Virus record (IMG/VR): IMGVR_UViG_3300006802_000605
Span: 1 to 23,204 of that record
Reading direction: 5' to 3' (one strand)
Source of the DNA: a virus
DNA length: 23,204 bases
Shown: positions 11,643 through 20,910 of the stretch, piece by piece
Numbering within the stretch: position 1 is the first letter of the stretch
How the letters are laid out: each line of letters opens with the position of its first letter
Notes under the pieces: generated by a model
What the model saw: the letters and a program-made list of their open reading frames with translations, nothing else
Databases searched by the model: none
What the model was told of the DNA's origin: nothing
Position numbers and translations under genes: made by a program

Positions 11643-12754
11643 CACTCCACCACCCGAACCGTGCGAGCCGTAGCCTGCATGGGGACAGACGGCGACAAGG
11701 GAACCGTGATCTGGTCGATAATCATTACCCGGTCAGTCTTAGTACCCGGATTATTGACAAGCACCACATCATTCACGTCAATAGCCGGGTCCACAATGAA
11801 CTCCCACGACACATTCTGAGCAAGCCCAAGCCCGCGAGACAACAGCAGCGCCGCCGCCGCCGTAGCCGCATTAGTGTCAACCACCGCCGACTGAGAGAAC
11901 ACCTTAGGCACCTCCCCAAACGGGCCATAACGATACGTGGGAGAAGAAGGGTCTTCATCCCACACCTCAACCCGGAACGGTGTCAACAGCCACGACGACT
12001 CAACCACATACACCACACCGTTGTACGTGTCCGTAGTCGTGTCGGTGCGAGCCAACTTAATCAGCACATCCGTATCCGAGAACGTAGCAACCACGCTAGC
12101 CGAATCAGCAGAAGGGAACGGCTGCAACGTACACACACCATTCTGGTCAAAGAACAGGTCATAGCCCGCAATCTCCGCCAAATACACAGCGTCCTTCCAC
12201 GGATCAGAACCCGACTCCTGACCTAAGACCTGCTGCTCAACATCCACGTCAACCGTAGGAAATGACAAATCCACAGCAGGCCAACGATTCTGAAGAATCC
12301 CAGTAAGCGCATCAGTCAAAGGCCCAGCCCCTACCTGATACGGGCCAAGCCACAGATTACGAGAAATGCGAACAGACCTGTCCACCCCCGTGATAGAAAT
12401 AGAAATGCCATTAGGGGTCTGATCGAAAGTGATACTAGTCATCACGAACACCCCCAACGGCACCGTCTCCTCCGTGCCACCCGCATACTTAACCCCCCGA
12501 TACAGGCGCAACTCATTGCCAAACGGAGTAATCGCATCCACCGCAGTAGACGGCACAAGGCTGTTATCTCCGATGCCAGCAAGAAGGGTAACCGAACACG
12601 TGCGCCGCGTAGCCTGCGAAACGCTCACCGTCACAGAGCCATCCTGAACCGGCAACTCAATAACCTTCTGCGAGCCCCGCCACACCTCAGCACGCGCCAC
12701 AGACACATGCGACTTGCGAACCTCAGCCCGGAAGGCATCCGTAGTCGGATACAT
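11642..12754 (-). CDS. Minor tail protein, DUF5047-like / baseplate-hub type (370 aa)
   Basis: The start YPTTDAFRAEVRKSHVSVAR and the early RLYRGVKYAG / VPLGVFVMTSITF block are typical of DUF5047-type actinophage tail proteins. The mid-section VDRSVRISRNLWLG, then DAVYLAEIAGYDLFFDQNG and LQPFP resembles hub proteins of the gp27/Tal family. It likely forms the tail-tip ring that joins the tube to host-binding proteins. The ATG at 12754 overlaps the previous stop by one base. It stands between a large minor tail protein and the C1q-like tip protein, the usual order. Confidence 0.8.
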   Translation of the reverse strand: MYPTTDAFRAEVRKSHVSVARAEVWRGSQKVIELPVQDGSVTVSVSQATRRTCSVTLLAGIGDNSLVPSTAVDAITPFGNELRLYRGVKYAGGTEETVPLGVFVMTSITFDQTPNGISISITGVDRSVRISRNLWLGPYQVGAGPLTDALTGILQNRWPAVDLSFPTVDVDVEQQVLGQESGSDPWKDAVYLAEIAGYDLFFDQNGVCTLQPFPSADSASVVATFSDTDVLIKLARTDTTTDTYNGVVYVVESSWLLTPFRVEVWDEDPSSPTYRYGPFGEVPKVFSQSAVVDTNAATAAAALLLSRGLGLAQNVSWEFIVDPAIDVNDVVLVNNPGTKTDRVMIIDQITVPLSPSVPMQATARTVRVVE

Positions 12755-14280
12755 CAGGGACTGACCTGAACATAGTCAGCAGTAATGTCCCGAACGATCC
12801 TACCCGCCGCATACCGCTCCACCCATGACCGCGTGACGATGCGAATGTAGTTCTGCCGCCCCAACGGGTCTTGCACAAGCAGCGTGCCCTGATGAGACAA
12901 CACATCCTCAATCGCATCCCATTGCGTATCATTCAGCGCCGTCAACCTCAGTTGCCCATCCACTCCGCCGATAAGGCCAGCCACCACAATAGGAAGACTC
13001 CGGCCCAACACTCGGAACACCGTATTGGGCTCTTCGATACGGCGGGTCAACTCACCCGTGGCAATAAGCGAACCCACATTCAGGGTAGGGTCAGCGACAG
13101 CCTTAAGCCACCACGTGCCGTCATTCGTGACAAGCACCTGAGGGATAGCGGTAGACCATGCACTAGGAATGCGCTCCTCACCGCTAACCCCGATAGAGCG
13201 AGCCCGATAACGCACAGTAAGCCCACGCGGAGCCTCATAATCGGTGACCGTGGCGGTGTAGGAACCAGACACGGCAATGTCGTCGCCATCCCGAAGCAAC
13301 GCCCACGTGACACCCGAATCGTCGGAACGCTGCACTTGGAAATACTGCGACGTGTACGAACCACCCGCAGCGTCACCCGTAAGCGTGAGAGTAGCCTTAC
13401 CCTCAGTAGCCGACCACGCTGCATCCACCGTAACCGTAGGGGGCGGAGTAAGGCTAAGCGTAAACTGCTCGTAATCCCAATCCGACCAGAACGGCTCACC
13501 GTTAATAGCCTTAGCCACCCGCACATAAGCCCGATACGTGCCCGACAGCAGCGGCTCAGCAATAGCAGCACCCAACTCGCTACTGCCCACAATCCCAGAA
13601 GTCCACGTCGCATCGGACGTAGCAGGATCAAACCCGCCCGCCCCATACTGAGCCGACGTAAACACCTTGATCTGGTAGAACCCCTGAGGGTCAGCAGCAT
13701 CCGGATCGGTGTACGTCCATTGCACCTCAGGGGTAGCCGAAGAAGTGATAGTCCCGGTAGGAGCCGTGACATTGAGTGTGGGCTGAGACGCCACATCCAC
13801 GTCAATGTACAACTCGTACACGTAGCCAATGTCAGAAGAATCTTTGTACTCAATGTACTGACCGCGAAGCGCGTCAATGCGAGTCTGATCCCAAGCAGCA
13901 CCATCAGGAGACGCGGAGAACCATGCACCCGTAACATCCACGGGAACAGAAACACCGACAGCGCCACGAACCGCGTAGCCCGTGAAATAGTACGTCTGAC
14001 CTGACACGCGAGTGCCAAGCATCAAATCCATCTTGCCGTTAGCGTTATCGGTTTCGACGCGAGCCCTCAAACGCACCCGGCGCACACGCTCATCAGCAGC
14101 AATAGTGGTGGTGCCGAACGTAAGCGACAAAGTTTGCGTACCGGAAACAGCACTACTCTTACGCACATAAGTCGCATCGGAGTCGTCATTAGTGGCAGCA
14201 GCAGCGTTAGCCGCACCCGTAACCGTGAAGTTAGACGCGCCAGTAGAAACAGCATCCGGACGAACCGTAACAATAGCCAC
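12754..14280 (-). CDS. Minor tail protein with Ig/fibronectin-type domains (508 aa)
   Basis: A tail-tip structural protein. The first 175 residues form a beta-rich carbohydrate-binding-like domain (TLSLTFGTTTIAADERVRRV). Two fibronectin III/Ig-like domains follow, with WTYTDPDAADPQGFYQIKVF near residue 190 and YFQVQRSDDSGVTWALLRDG near 305. The C-terminal third (LNVGSLIATGELTRRIEEPN to the end) holds a more conserved tail domain. The gene starts 2 bases after the tape measure, exactly where distal-tail proteins lie in siphoviruses. Large open frames on the other strand and in another phase over this gene are by-products of its GC-rich codons. Confidence 0.85.
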   Translation of the reverse strand: MAIVTVRPDAVSTGASNFTVTGAANAAAATNDDSDATYVRKSSAVSGTQTLSLTFGTTTIAADERVRRVRLRARVETDNANGKMDLMLGTRVSGQTYYFTGYAVRGAVGVSVPVDVTGAWFSASPDGAAWDQTRIDALRGQYIEYKDSSDIGYVYELYIDVDVASQPTLNVTAPTGTITSSATPEVQWTYTDPDAADPQGFYQIKVFTSAQYGAGGFDPATSDATWTSGIVGSSELGAAIAEPLLSGTYRAYVRVAKAINGEPFWSDWDYEQFTLSLTPPPTVTVDAAWSATEGKATLTLTGDAAGGSYTSQYFQVQRSDDSGVTWALLRDGDDIAVSGSYTATVTDYEAPRGLTVRYRARSIGVSGEERIPSAWSTAIPQVLVTNDGTWWLKAVADPTLNVGSLIATGELTRRIEEPNTVFRVLGRSLPIVVAGLIGGVDGQLRLTALNDTQWDAIEDVLSHQGTLLVQDPLGRQNYIRIVTRSWVERYAAGRIVRDITADYVQVSP

Positions 14281-14282
14281 AA

Positions 14283-17200
14283 CTACCTCCGCGCATTAGC
14301 GGCTTTAGCCGCAACCTCAGACAACGCCTCCATGACCGCCGACTTAACCGCTTCACTAGCGGCAGCCGGATTCTGGTCGGCACCCACCGTAACAGCCACC
14401 TGAACTCCACCGGAAGCAACAGAGATGGCAGGACTTGTCGTGTACGGGATGACCGGCGTAGTGGCGGGAACCATAGCGGAGCGCCCCTTACCCTTACCGG
14501 GCTTGCTGCCACCACCGGGTGCGGGCGGAGGCGTAACCGGAGTCATAGCAGCCGCCCATGCCGCCTGAATAGCCTGACCGATACGCTTAATCTCCGCCAG
14601 AATCTCAGCCTCACGATCCTTCAGGCCCTGAATGGTCGAAGCAAGCAACTGATCGCCAGCCGTGTAACCCGCCGTAGCCAACGGAGCAAGAGCGGCCTCA
14701 ATGCCAGCCACAATCGCATCCATCTCCTTGATTACCGAGGCGTATTCAGTCTGAAGCCCAGTAACCAAAGCACGCTGAGCCGTGATACCCGCGTCATACA
14801 TCACAGACGCCTGAGCATCACCGAAAGACTCCGCCATCGTCTGAGTCTGAGAAGTCAACTGATTCACATACTGCAACTGCTCATCGGTAGCCGTAGCAAG
14901 CGCAGCAGCAAACGTGCCACCCGATTCCGGGCCAGCAGACAGAATCTGCTGAATAACAGACTCCGCCACCCCACGCTTACGCAACGTGTCAATGTCCGCA
15001 ATGTACTTACGTGTAGCAGCGACACGCTGCTCAAGGCCCATGATGTATTCCTGAGCCGAACCAACCTTGCCGCTGATCTTAGAGAAGTCAAGAATGGACT
15101 GAGTGAACTTCTCTTGCGCCTGATTACGCTTGTCCTCAAGGTCTTTCAGTTTCGCTGACTCAACATTTATCTTCTCGATAAGGTCATTGCGCTTCTTAAT
15201 CAGTTTGACAAGAGCCTGAGTCTGATCCTCCACATACTTGACTAGCGAATCAGCCTTAGCCTTATCCAACTCGCCAATGCCCTCGCCACCGCCAAGGCGC
15301 TGCTCAATGAGTTCCTTAGCCCTATCAAACAGAGCAATAGCCTGATCCACACTCAACTCAGCAGACTTGTACGCCTTATCAAACTCGCTAGGCTCCCCAA
15401 ACCTATTCGCCAAGAAATCAGCAAGCGTCTTACGAGCCGACTCACGCTCATCCGCAATCTCTTGGAAAGTAGACAAACGTTCACGAATCTCACCCAACTT
15501 ACGAGTAAGCACATCCAACCTACGCAACTTACGCGCAAGTTTCTTCTCAATGTTGCCGATAATGCCATCCACGTAAGCCTGAGCCGCTTCAGGCGTCATA
15601 CCCGCACGCATGGCCTTATCAAACAACTTATCCGACAACGTATCGAAAATACGAGACACATCGCCGCTCTTATTAAACTCCTCAAGCAGCGAGCCCCAGT
15701 TCACCTTAATGGGCTTCATCTTGCCCAAGCGGCGCGTCGCATTCAGATTCTTACGAGCCTCAGCAGCAGCCCTCTCCGCATCAGCCTCATCACGGTAAGC
15801 CCGCGCAAGGTCACGCTCAGCAGCCGCCACCTCACGCGCCGAAGCCTCCCCCTTCTTACGCTCGTCCCGAATCTCTTTAAGCCGCTTCTTCGCATCGGCA
15901 ATAGCATCCTTGGAATCCTGCAAAGCCCAGAAGGCGTCTTGCATAGTGCGAGCAACGCCGTCTACGAAATCTTTAGAACCCTGAGTCCAGCCCAGACGCA
16001 GACCTTGGATAAGGTTGTCACCTACGCGAGCAAACAGACGCGACGGGGACTTCGACTCTGAAGCCGCGTCAGCAGCGGCCTTGGCGGCAGCAATAACCCG
16101 CTCAACCGCTGCCTTAACAATGAGACTGCCCTCGTCAATACCGGCAGCAATACCGGTGGAGAAGTTCCAACCGACCGGATCACCGGCATTCTTAGCCGGA
16201 ATCTGCATAGCAGTAGAAGCAGCGTTAATGACCCCAAGCAACTCAGGCTCAAGCGTCAAACCCATCTTAGCCTTAGCCGCATCGGTAGCGCCCTGAGCCA
16301 TGTGCTCAAGTGCGTCAGCAGTCATCGGCGCACCCGCTTCAGCAGCGCCCTTAAACGCCTGCTCAATGTTCTTCTGAACATCAGTCTTAAAGTTCTTGGC
16401 ACCCTTACCGACAGCAAGGCCAGCGGCGGTCATAATCTGCTCAACACCGACAGGCAGATTGTCCATAGCCCGCAAGAAAGTCTCAATGTCAGAATCCTTG
16501 ACCTTGGACGCCCGCAACGCCGCCACAATCTTAACCAGTTCCCCGGTAAAGATTTGACGCTGCTCCTCTGTGTTGTCGGTCAAGGACGTAGCGGCGGCAG
16601 CGGACTGCTCAAACGCCGAAATAACATCACCACGGAAAGCACGAATCTTAGGCGAAGTGCCAACCAGTTTGTTAGCGTTCTCCACCGCTGACGTGCCAAT
16701 GTTGTCAATGGCAGCAGCAGCGGCGTCCACAGCAGAAATCTGACCCGTGACGGCAAGCCACTTCTCCTGCTCCGCACGCATGGCTTCCACAGCGGCAGCG
16801 GCTTCCGCAGCAGCGTCCGCCAGTTCGTCGGTAGCCGCCGCGGCTGTAACCGTAGAAGGACTGTACAAATCCGCAGCCTCAGCCGCACGCAACGTAGCCA
16901 TGCTGATTTCGCCGGTGACAGCGGCATTATTCGCATTAGCGACAGCAAGTCCCTCTACCGCTTCTATCTCTCTTTGCGTGGAAGCCTTAGCATCATCAAG
17001 ACTTCCAGTAAGCGCAGAAAGCGAATCCGCTGCTGCATAAATCTTCTGAGCACCCTCACCGGCGCTAGAAACAAGGCCCTCACCGACAAGTGAGTTAAAC
17101 GACTCAATAACCCAGTTAGTATTGCGGTTCTCATCAGCGTACTCCCGCATACTTTGTGCGTAACGCTCAAGAGCGTTGCCGCCCTCAAGGTAAGCGTCAA

Positions 17201-18791
17201 CCAACTTGTCGGTAGCAATACCAGATTGACGCGCTGCCTCAAGGATTCCCTGCTCCTCAAGATGTTTAGCGACAAGCGCCCTATGATTATCTACAAGTAC
17301 GCCGTTCTGATCCAGCAAAGAATCGGTAAGAGTATCTGTGGCGGCAGCAGCGTCATCACCGCTCATAGCCATAGTGGCAAGCGCGGTAGCAATACCGACA
17401 ACGACTAGACCGATACCGGTAGAAGCCAACGCCGCCTTAAACCCGTTTACAGAAGCGGTGGCTGCCTTAACCGCACCATCCGTGATACGCATAGATGTGA
17501 CAGCAGAAGACCCGATAGCGCCAAACCCTCCGGACGCGGTAGCAGCACTTGTGGTAGTTGTTCTAGCGAAACTAACAATGCCAATGCCAGCACTACTAAT
17601 AGACTTCAGCAAAGCCGCGCCGAATCCGGTGCGAGCAAGAATAACCATCGCCGCTGCCGCCGCAAGAATAGGGTCAGGCAAAGCAGACAAGATGGCGCTG
17701 ATAGTTTCGACAACTTTAGCCGCCGCCGTAAGGACAGGGGCTAACTTAGCAACAGCAGGAATAAACTCCCTGGTAGCACTACCCGCAACCTCAAACAAAG
17801 CGACAGCCAACTCAGCCAACTGAGGAGCAAACTCTTGTGCGCTAGTAGCAACCTCAATGAGAACAGGCCCAAGTTGACTAGCAAACGCAACAGCCAAATC
17901 TGAAACCGGGCCTACAAGTTGCTCAAGCGAAGAAGACAACGCTGGCATAGCAGGCATCAAAGCGTCAATCAAAGCGTTGTTAATGGTGTCCTTAAACGTA
18001 GAAATAACACCATTAAGAGTCTTTGACTGCCGCTCCATAGCACCGGCAGCGCCAGGGAACTTCTGCATCTGCGAGATAAGCGCCTCAATGGCTTTCTCGC
18101 CGGTAAGCGACCCCTCCTGAACGGCTTGAGCCATAGCGTTCATGTCGCCGTTAAACAGTTCCTTGGCGATAGCCATGCGGGCGTTAAAGCCCGGGAGCGC
18201 GTTACCGATCTGCATGAGGTCTTGCTGCATAACGCGACCGGCAGACTTAATCTGGCCCATCGCATACACGACAGCGTTAATCGCTGAAGCGGGCTGTCCT
18301 AGCGCGGAGGTAATGTCACCGATAGCGGGCAGCAGCCGGTCCTTAACGTCGTCAGCCGCGTATCCGATAGACAGAAGGCGCTTAACGGCGTCAAGGGTTT
18401 GAGGCAACTCAAACGGGGTAGTGGCGGCGAAGTCACGCAAGTCGGCAAGATACGTCTTAGTTTCGGAAGTGGCCTGCTGCACCGACATGCCCATGCCGAC
18501 GAAGATGCCCTCAATCGAAATGACTGTCTGCTCATACGACGCGGCGGCGTCAATGGCCTGCATCGTGAACTGCTTGAGTTTGGCTGTGGCTTTAGCAATA
18601 GCCATAGCGCCCAATGTGCCGAAAGCGGCACCTAAGGCAACCGTGGAGGCTTTCATTCCCCCAATAGTCTTATCAGCCCCCGTAGCGGCATTAGCGAACG
18701 CCTGAGTAGACGCTTGGGCCTGCTTAACCCCCCGAACATAGGAGGCGACGTCGGCGCGATAAATCGCAGTTACTTCAGTCTGCGCCGCCAC
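14283..18791 (-). CDS. Tail tape measure protein (1502 aa)
   Basis: Sets tail length and passes into the host during DNA entry. The N-terminal 300 residues carry the TP901/TMP pattern: SYEQTVISIEGIFVGMGMSV, DLRDFAATTPFELPQTLDAV and QIKSAGRVMQQDLMQIGNAL. Hydrophobic helices near 370-390 and 465-485 are likely membrane-inserting. The centre and C-terminal half is long coiled coil (KDAIADAKKRLKEIRDERKK and later segments). A Pro/Gly/Lys-rich hinge (PPPAPGGGSKPGKGKGRS) precedes the last 60 residues. At about 0.15 nm per residue a tail near 225 nm is expected. The GTG at 18791 follows AGGAAGG; it lies 15 bases after the chaperone extension. Confidence 0.95.
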   Translation of the reverse strand: MAAQTEVTAIYRADVASYVRGVKQAQASTQAFANAATGADKTIGGMKASTVALGAAFGTLGAMAIAKATAKLKQFTMQAIDAAASYEQTVISIEGIFVGMGMSVQQATSETKTYLADLRDFAATTPFELPQTLDAVKRLLSIGYAADDVKDRLLPAIGDITSALGQPASAINAVVYAMGQIKSAGRVMQQDLMQIGNALPGFNARMAIAKELFNGDMNAMAQAVQEGSLTGEKAIEALISQMQKFPGAAGAMERQSKTLNGVISTFKDTINNALIDALMPAMPALSSSLEQLVGPVSDLAVAFASQLGPVLIEVATSAQEFAPQLAELAVALFEVAGSATREFIPAVAKLAPVLTAAAKVVETISAILSALPDPILAAAAAMVILARTGFGAALLKSISSAGIGIVSFARTTTTSAATASGGFGAIGSSAVTSMRITDGAVKAATASVNGFKAALASTGIGLVVVGIATALATMAMSGDDAAAATDTLTDSLLDQNGVLVDNHRALVAKHLEEQGILEAARQSGIATDKLVDAYLEGGNALERYAQSMREYADENRNTNWVIESFNSLVGEGLVSSAGEGAQKIYAAADSLSALTGSLDDAKASTQREIEAVEGLAVANANNAAVTGEISMATLRAAEAADLYSPSTVTAAAATDELADAAAEAAAAVEAMRAEQEKWLAVTGQISAVDAAAAAIDNIGTSAVENANKLVGTSPKIRAFRGDVISAFEQSAAAATSLTDNTEEQRQIFTGELVKIVAALRASKVKDSDIETFLRAMDNLPVGVEQIMTAAGLAVGKGAKNFKTDVQKNIEQAFKGAAEAGAPMTADALEHMAQGATDAAKAKMGLTLEPELLGVINAASTAMQIPAKNAGDPVGWNFSTGIAAGIDEGSLIVKAAVERVIAAAKAAADAASESKSPSRLFARVGDNLIQGLRLGWTQGSKDFVDGVARTMQDAFWALQDSKDAIADAKKRLKEIRDERKKGEASAREVAAAERDLARAYRDEADAERAAAEARKNLNATRRLGKMKPIKVNWGSLLEEFNKSGDVSRIFDTLSDKLFDKAMRAGMTPEAAQAYVDGIIGNIEKKLARKLRRLDVLTRKLGEIRERLSTFQEIADERESARKTLADFLANRFGEPSEFDKAYKSAELSVDQAIALFDRAKELIEQRLGGGEGIGELDKAKADSLVKYVEDQTQALVKLIKKRNDLIEKINVESAKLKDLEDKRNQAQEKFTQSILDFSKISGKVGSAQEYIMGLEQRVAATRKYIADIDTLRKRGVAESVIQQILSAGPESGGTFAAALATATDEQLQYVNQLTSQTQTMAESFGDAQASVMYDAGITAQRALVTGLQTEYASVIKEMDAIVAGIEAALAPLATAGYTAGDQLLASTIQGLKDREAEILAEIKRIGQAIQAAWAAAMTPVTPPPAPGGGSKPGKGKGRSAMVPATTPVIPYTTSPAISVASGGVQVAVTVGADQNPAAASEAVKSAVMEALSEVAAKAANARR

Positions 18792-18806
18792 GCCGACACC
18801 GCCTTC

Positions 18807-18992
18807 CTACCTGGCCTTCTTCATGGCCTGTTCATGCTCCCAGTTACGCAAATGCCACAGAGCCTCCCACTCCGTAATCTCTGCGCTAGAAATCGGGCGG
18901 TGGGCCGGGGAGCCCTCAAGCAACTCCCCGACCGTGCGACCCAACTTCTCCGCTAACTCAAAGAGAAAGCGCCGTTCAGGATTCTTCAGGAA
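18807..18992 (-). CDS. Tail assembly chaperone extension, reached by +1 frameshift (gpT-like)
   Basis: In the +1 frame relative to the upstream chaperone, 61 codons read FLKNPERRFLFELAEKLG, then TVGELLEGSPAHRPISSAEI and TEWEALWHLRNWEHE to a TAG. This is the typical C-terminal chaperone domain of siphoviruses. It has no good start of its own and overlaps the end of the upstream frame at 18976-18992. The likely slip is CGG-TTT-C at 18990-18996, where Phe-tRNA can move from UUU to UUC; a second possibility is TCC-TGA at the stop itself. Fused product length would be about 177 residues. The direction is +1 (or -2), not the usual -1. Confidence 0.8.
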   Translation of the reverse strand, partial: FLKNPERRFLFELAEKLGRTVGELLEGSPAHRPISSAEITEWEALWHLRNWEHEQAMKKAR

Positions 18993-19338
18993 ACCGCTTG
19001 CCTGCCTCGTCCTGCGAAACCTCTCCCTCCATGCCCGACAACCTCAAACCAACCCGGGCAAGCCGGTCAATGGCCTGAGCCGACTTCTCCATCAGAGCCG
19101 CACGGTCACCCTCGTCAAAGACACGGGCACCCGACTCCGGGTCATAGGCGGTGACAAGGACAGTCTCCACATACAGAGTGCCTGCCTTAATCTCACCGTC
19201 TACTGCAATGGTGTCGAAGATGCGAACACGGTCAGAACCAGACATTCCCCGAACCTCAATGCTGACGCCCCACTCGGGAACCTCAACCATCTCAGAGGGA
19301 ATGTCAACTGACTGAAGAATCTTGTCTCGCAGGGACAC
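18976..19338 (-). CDS. Tail assembly chaperone, short form (gpG-like, 120 aa)
   Basis: Holds the tape measure while the tube assembles. The sequence SLRDKILQSVDIPSEMVEVP and GVSIEVRGMSGSDRVRIFD is typical of the upstream chaperone of actinophages, with a helical C-terminus (LMEKSAQAIDRLARVGLRLS). The GTG at 19338 is preferred because AAGGA lies about 10 bases upstream; the longer frame from 19374 has no ribosome site. It sits between the tail tube and the tape measure as expected, and its end overlaps the frameshift extension. A 58-base gap to the tail-tube gene holds nothing I can identify. Confidence 0.88.
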   Translation of the reverse strand: MSLRDKILQSVDIPSEMVEVPEWGVSIEVRGMSGSDRVRIFDTIAVDGEIKAGTLYVETVLVTAYDPESGARVFDEGDRAALMEKSAQAIDRLARVGLRLSGMEGEVSQDEAGKRFPEES

Positions 19339-19396
19339 TACGGTCACTTCCTTTCGATGGGCCACGGAGGGCACGTAAGAGATGAGTATTCAGTTA

Positions 19397-19825
19397 TTAG
19401 GAGGTGGCGCGGGTGATAGCACCCGACACCTGGAATGAAGCAGAGAACGAAGTCACGTCACCGACGCTACCGGAAACCTCGTAGGAGGTGAGGTAGCACT
19501 CGCCCTCATACGCGGGGTTTGACGCGCCAACGGTGCCGCCGCCGGGGATGTACTCAAACGAAACCGACGCCTCCTGGCCCAGAATGCCGGACAGAACAGC
19601 GTCAACCGTCGAAGCGCCCGCAGCGTCGAACTTGCCCGACACGCTGATGGTCGCATCGGTCAGGCCGATGATGTACTCCTTGGCGTTGTCACCGAAGGTG
19701 GTGACCTCAGCCGTCTCAATGTCGCGGCTCAGCGAAACCTCGTCGCAGTAAGCGGAAATCTCGGTGAGGGTGCCGCCTGAGTTGTCAATGCTGAACTTGC
19801 TCTTCTTGCCATGTGTGAACGCCAC
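19397..19825 (-). CDS. Major tail (tube) protein, short paralogue (142 aa)
   Basis: Forms the tail tube or a specialised ring of it. MAFTHGKKSKFSID, DIETAEVTTFGDNAKEYIIG and LTSYEVSGSVGDVTSFSASF are classic tail-tube motifs. It is clearly homologous to the next gene upstream (shared MAFxHGK, VETAE-TTFG, AKxYIIGL, SYEVS-PVGDV blocks) but lacks the C-terminal extension. The GTG at 19825 follows AAAGGAGTCATACT. The chaperone genes follow. Which paralogue is the main tube subunit cannot be read from the sequence; the core-only form is the simpler candidate. Confidence 0.9.
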   Translation of the reverse strand: MAFTHGKKSKFSIDNSGGTLTEISAYCDEVSLSRDIETAEVTTFGDNAKEYIIGLTDATISVSGKFDAAGASTVDAVLSGILGQEASVSFEYIPGGGTVGASNPAYEGECYLTSYEVSGSVGDVTSFSASFQVSGAITRATS

Positions 19826-19837
19826 AGTATGACTCCT

Positions 19838-20557
19838 TTACTTCCGGGCGAACGCCATTGTGTAGGTGACCGACCCGGAGGAGCCTCCGGGGGCATGGGA
19901 GGCACGGAGGTAACGGTTCACCGTGCCAGTAACGCTGACCTTCTCCGATGCGGTGCTTGTAGCAGACACAGCGGTGAAGGTAGCAAGATCAGCCCACGTC
20001 GTGTTGTCCGACGAATGCTGAACCTTAAAGGTGCTGCTGCCATCGCGGGTGTTAGCGGTGACATGCAGATAGGCCGCGCCGCCATCAGCCGACGAAGCCG
20101 CGTTGTCCTGAGAAGCGCCCTCACCCGTAGTGGTGACAGCGGTAGCCGCTCCAAGCAGAACGCCACGGTCAATGCCGCCGTCCGCCTGAACTGAAAGGCT
20201 AGTGGACACCACGTCTCCGACAGGCGACGAAACCTCATACGAGGTCTTACGGGCCTGACATGAGTAGGAAGCATTGCCGATGGTCAGACCCTCAGGCGCA
20301 ACCGTCGTGTACCCGGCTGCCTCAGCGCCCAGGGTGGTAGCCAACTGATCGTCAACCGCGTCAGCAGCGCCGTCGAACATGCCCGACATGGACATGGTGC
20401 CGTCTTTCAGGCCGATGATGTACGACTTAGCGGACGAGCCGAAAGTTGTCGTCTCCGCAGTCTCCACGTCCTGAGACGCTGACGCCTCATTAAAGTAGGG
20501 CGACAGGTTAGCGTCGTCTACGAGGACGCCTGTGTTCTTGCCATGCTTAAAGGCCAT
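19838..20557 (-). CDS. Major tail protein, long paralogue with C-terminal beta domain (239 aa)
   Basis: Residues 1-140 repeat the tail-tube core seen in the following gene (VETAETTTFGSSAKSYIIGL and KTSYEVSSPVGDVVSTSLSV). Residues about 150-239 are a separate beta-sandwich (ADGGAAYLHVTANTRDGSST, KVQHSSDNTTWADLATF, VTGTVNRYLRASHAPGG) of a type often added to tail-tube subunits and exposed on the tail surface, where it may bind cell-surface sugars. The ATG at 20557 overlaps the previous stop by one base. Two tandem tube genes with different lengths suggest duplication and division of labour, or a mixed tube. Confidence 0.9.
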   Translation of the reverse strand: MAFKHGKNTGVLVDDANLSPYFNEASASQDVETAETTTFGSSAKSYIIGLKDGTMSMSGMFDGAADAVDDQLATTLGAEAAGYTTVAPEGLTIGNASYSCQARKTSYEVSSPVGDVVSTSLSVQADGGIDRGVLLGAATAVTTTGEGASQDNAASSADGGAAYLHVTANTRDGSSTFKVQHSSDNTTWADLATFTAVSATSTASEKVSVTGTVNRYLRASHAPGGSSGSVTYTMAFARK

Positions 20558-20865
20558 CAGCCCTCATCCTCCTCATCCTTAACCGGGGTGGCGAGAGCGG
20601 GGGCAGTAGCAGCAGCCGGAGCGGGCTTCGCATCGGCCTTGCCTTCAGCCTTAGCGGGCTCAATCAGGCCCTGCTCAAGAAGCCATTTCACGCTCTTGCC
20701 GGGGAGGTCGTCAACAATCTGACCCGCCTCAACCCGACGATCCGGGGGGTAACTCAATCCAACCAGAGCCCGATACTGAGCCAACCGATCCACCTCCTGA
20801 CGGCACGACCCCGCGCCGCCACGGAGGCCACGGGGGCACGGATCGCATAGGCGGATCGGGGCCAC
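20557..20865 (-). CDS. Conserved short protein at head of the tail operon (102 aa)
   Basis: The core YRALVGLSYPPDRRVEAGQI followed by VDDLPGKSVKWLLEQGLIEP is a motif I know from short actinophage proteins near head-tail genes; its role is not established. The N-terminus holds three cysteines (CDPCP, then GSC), and the C-terminal third is Ala/Pro-rich and acidic (APAAATAPALATPVKDEEDE). The start is a GTG at 20865 without a clear ribosome site, so the true start could differ. It is coupled to the tail-tube gene by TGATG. It is the first gene after the terminator-like hairpin. Confidence 0.75.
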   Translation of the reverse strand: MAPIRLCDPCPRGLRGGAGSCRQEVDRLAQYRALVGLSYPPDRRVEAGQIVDDLPGKSVKWLLEQGLIEPAKAEGKADAKPAPAAATAPALATPVKDEEDEG

Positions 20866-20910
20866 TAGGGCACGAAAGTATTGCTCTACACAGTCTAGGG
20901 GCAGAAAGGC

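Noticed and set aside
12871-14018. Long open frames on the plus strand and in another minus-strand phase over the 508-residue tail gene
   Set aside because: Arg/Leu/Ser-rich low-complexity translations without motifs; they are typical by-products of a GC-rich coding strand and lie fully within a well-supported gene.
20578-20592. TTAACCGGGGTGGCG on the plus strand, a near match to the 22-base motif
   Set aside because: It lies within a coding region, faces against all genes and has no -10 after it. It could be an operator-only copy, but one site is too little to claim it.
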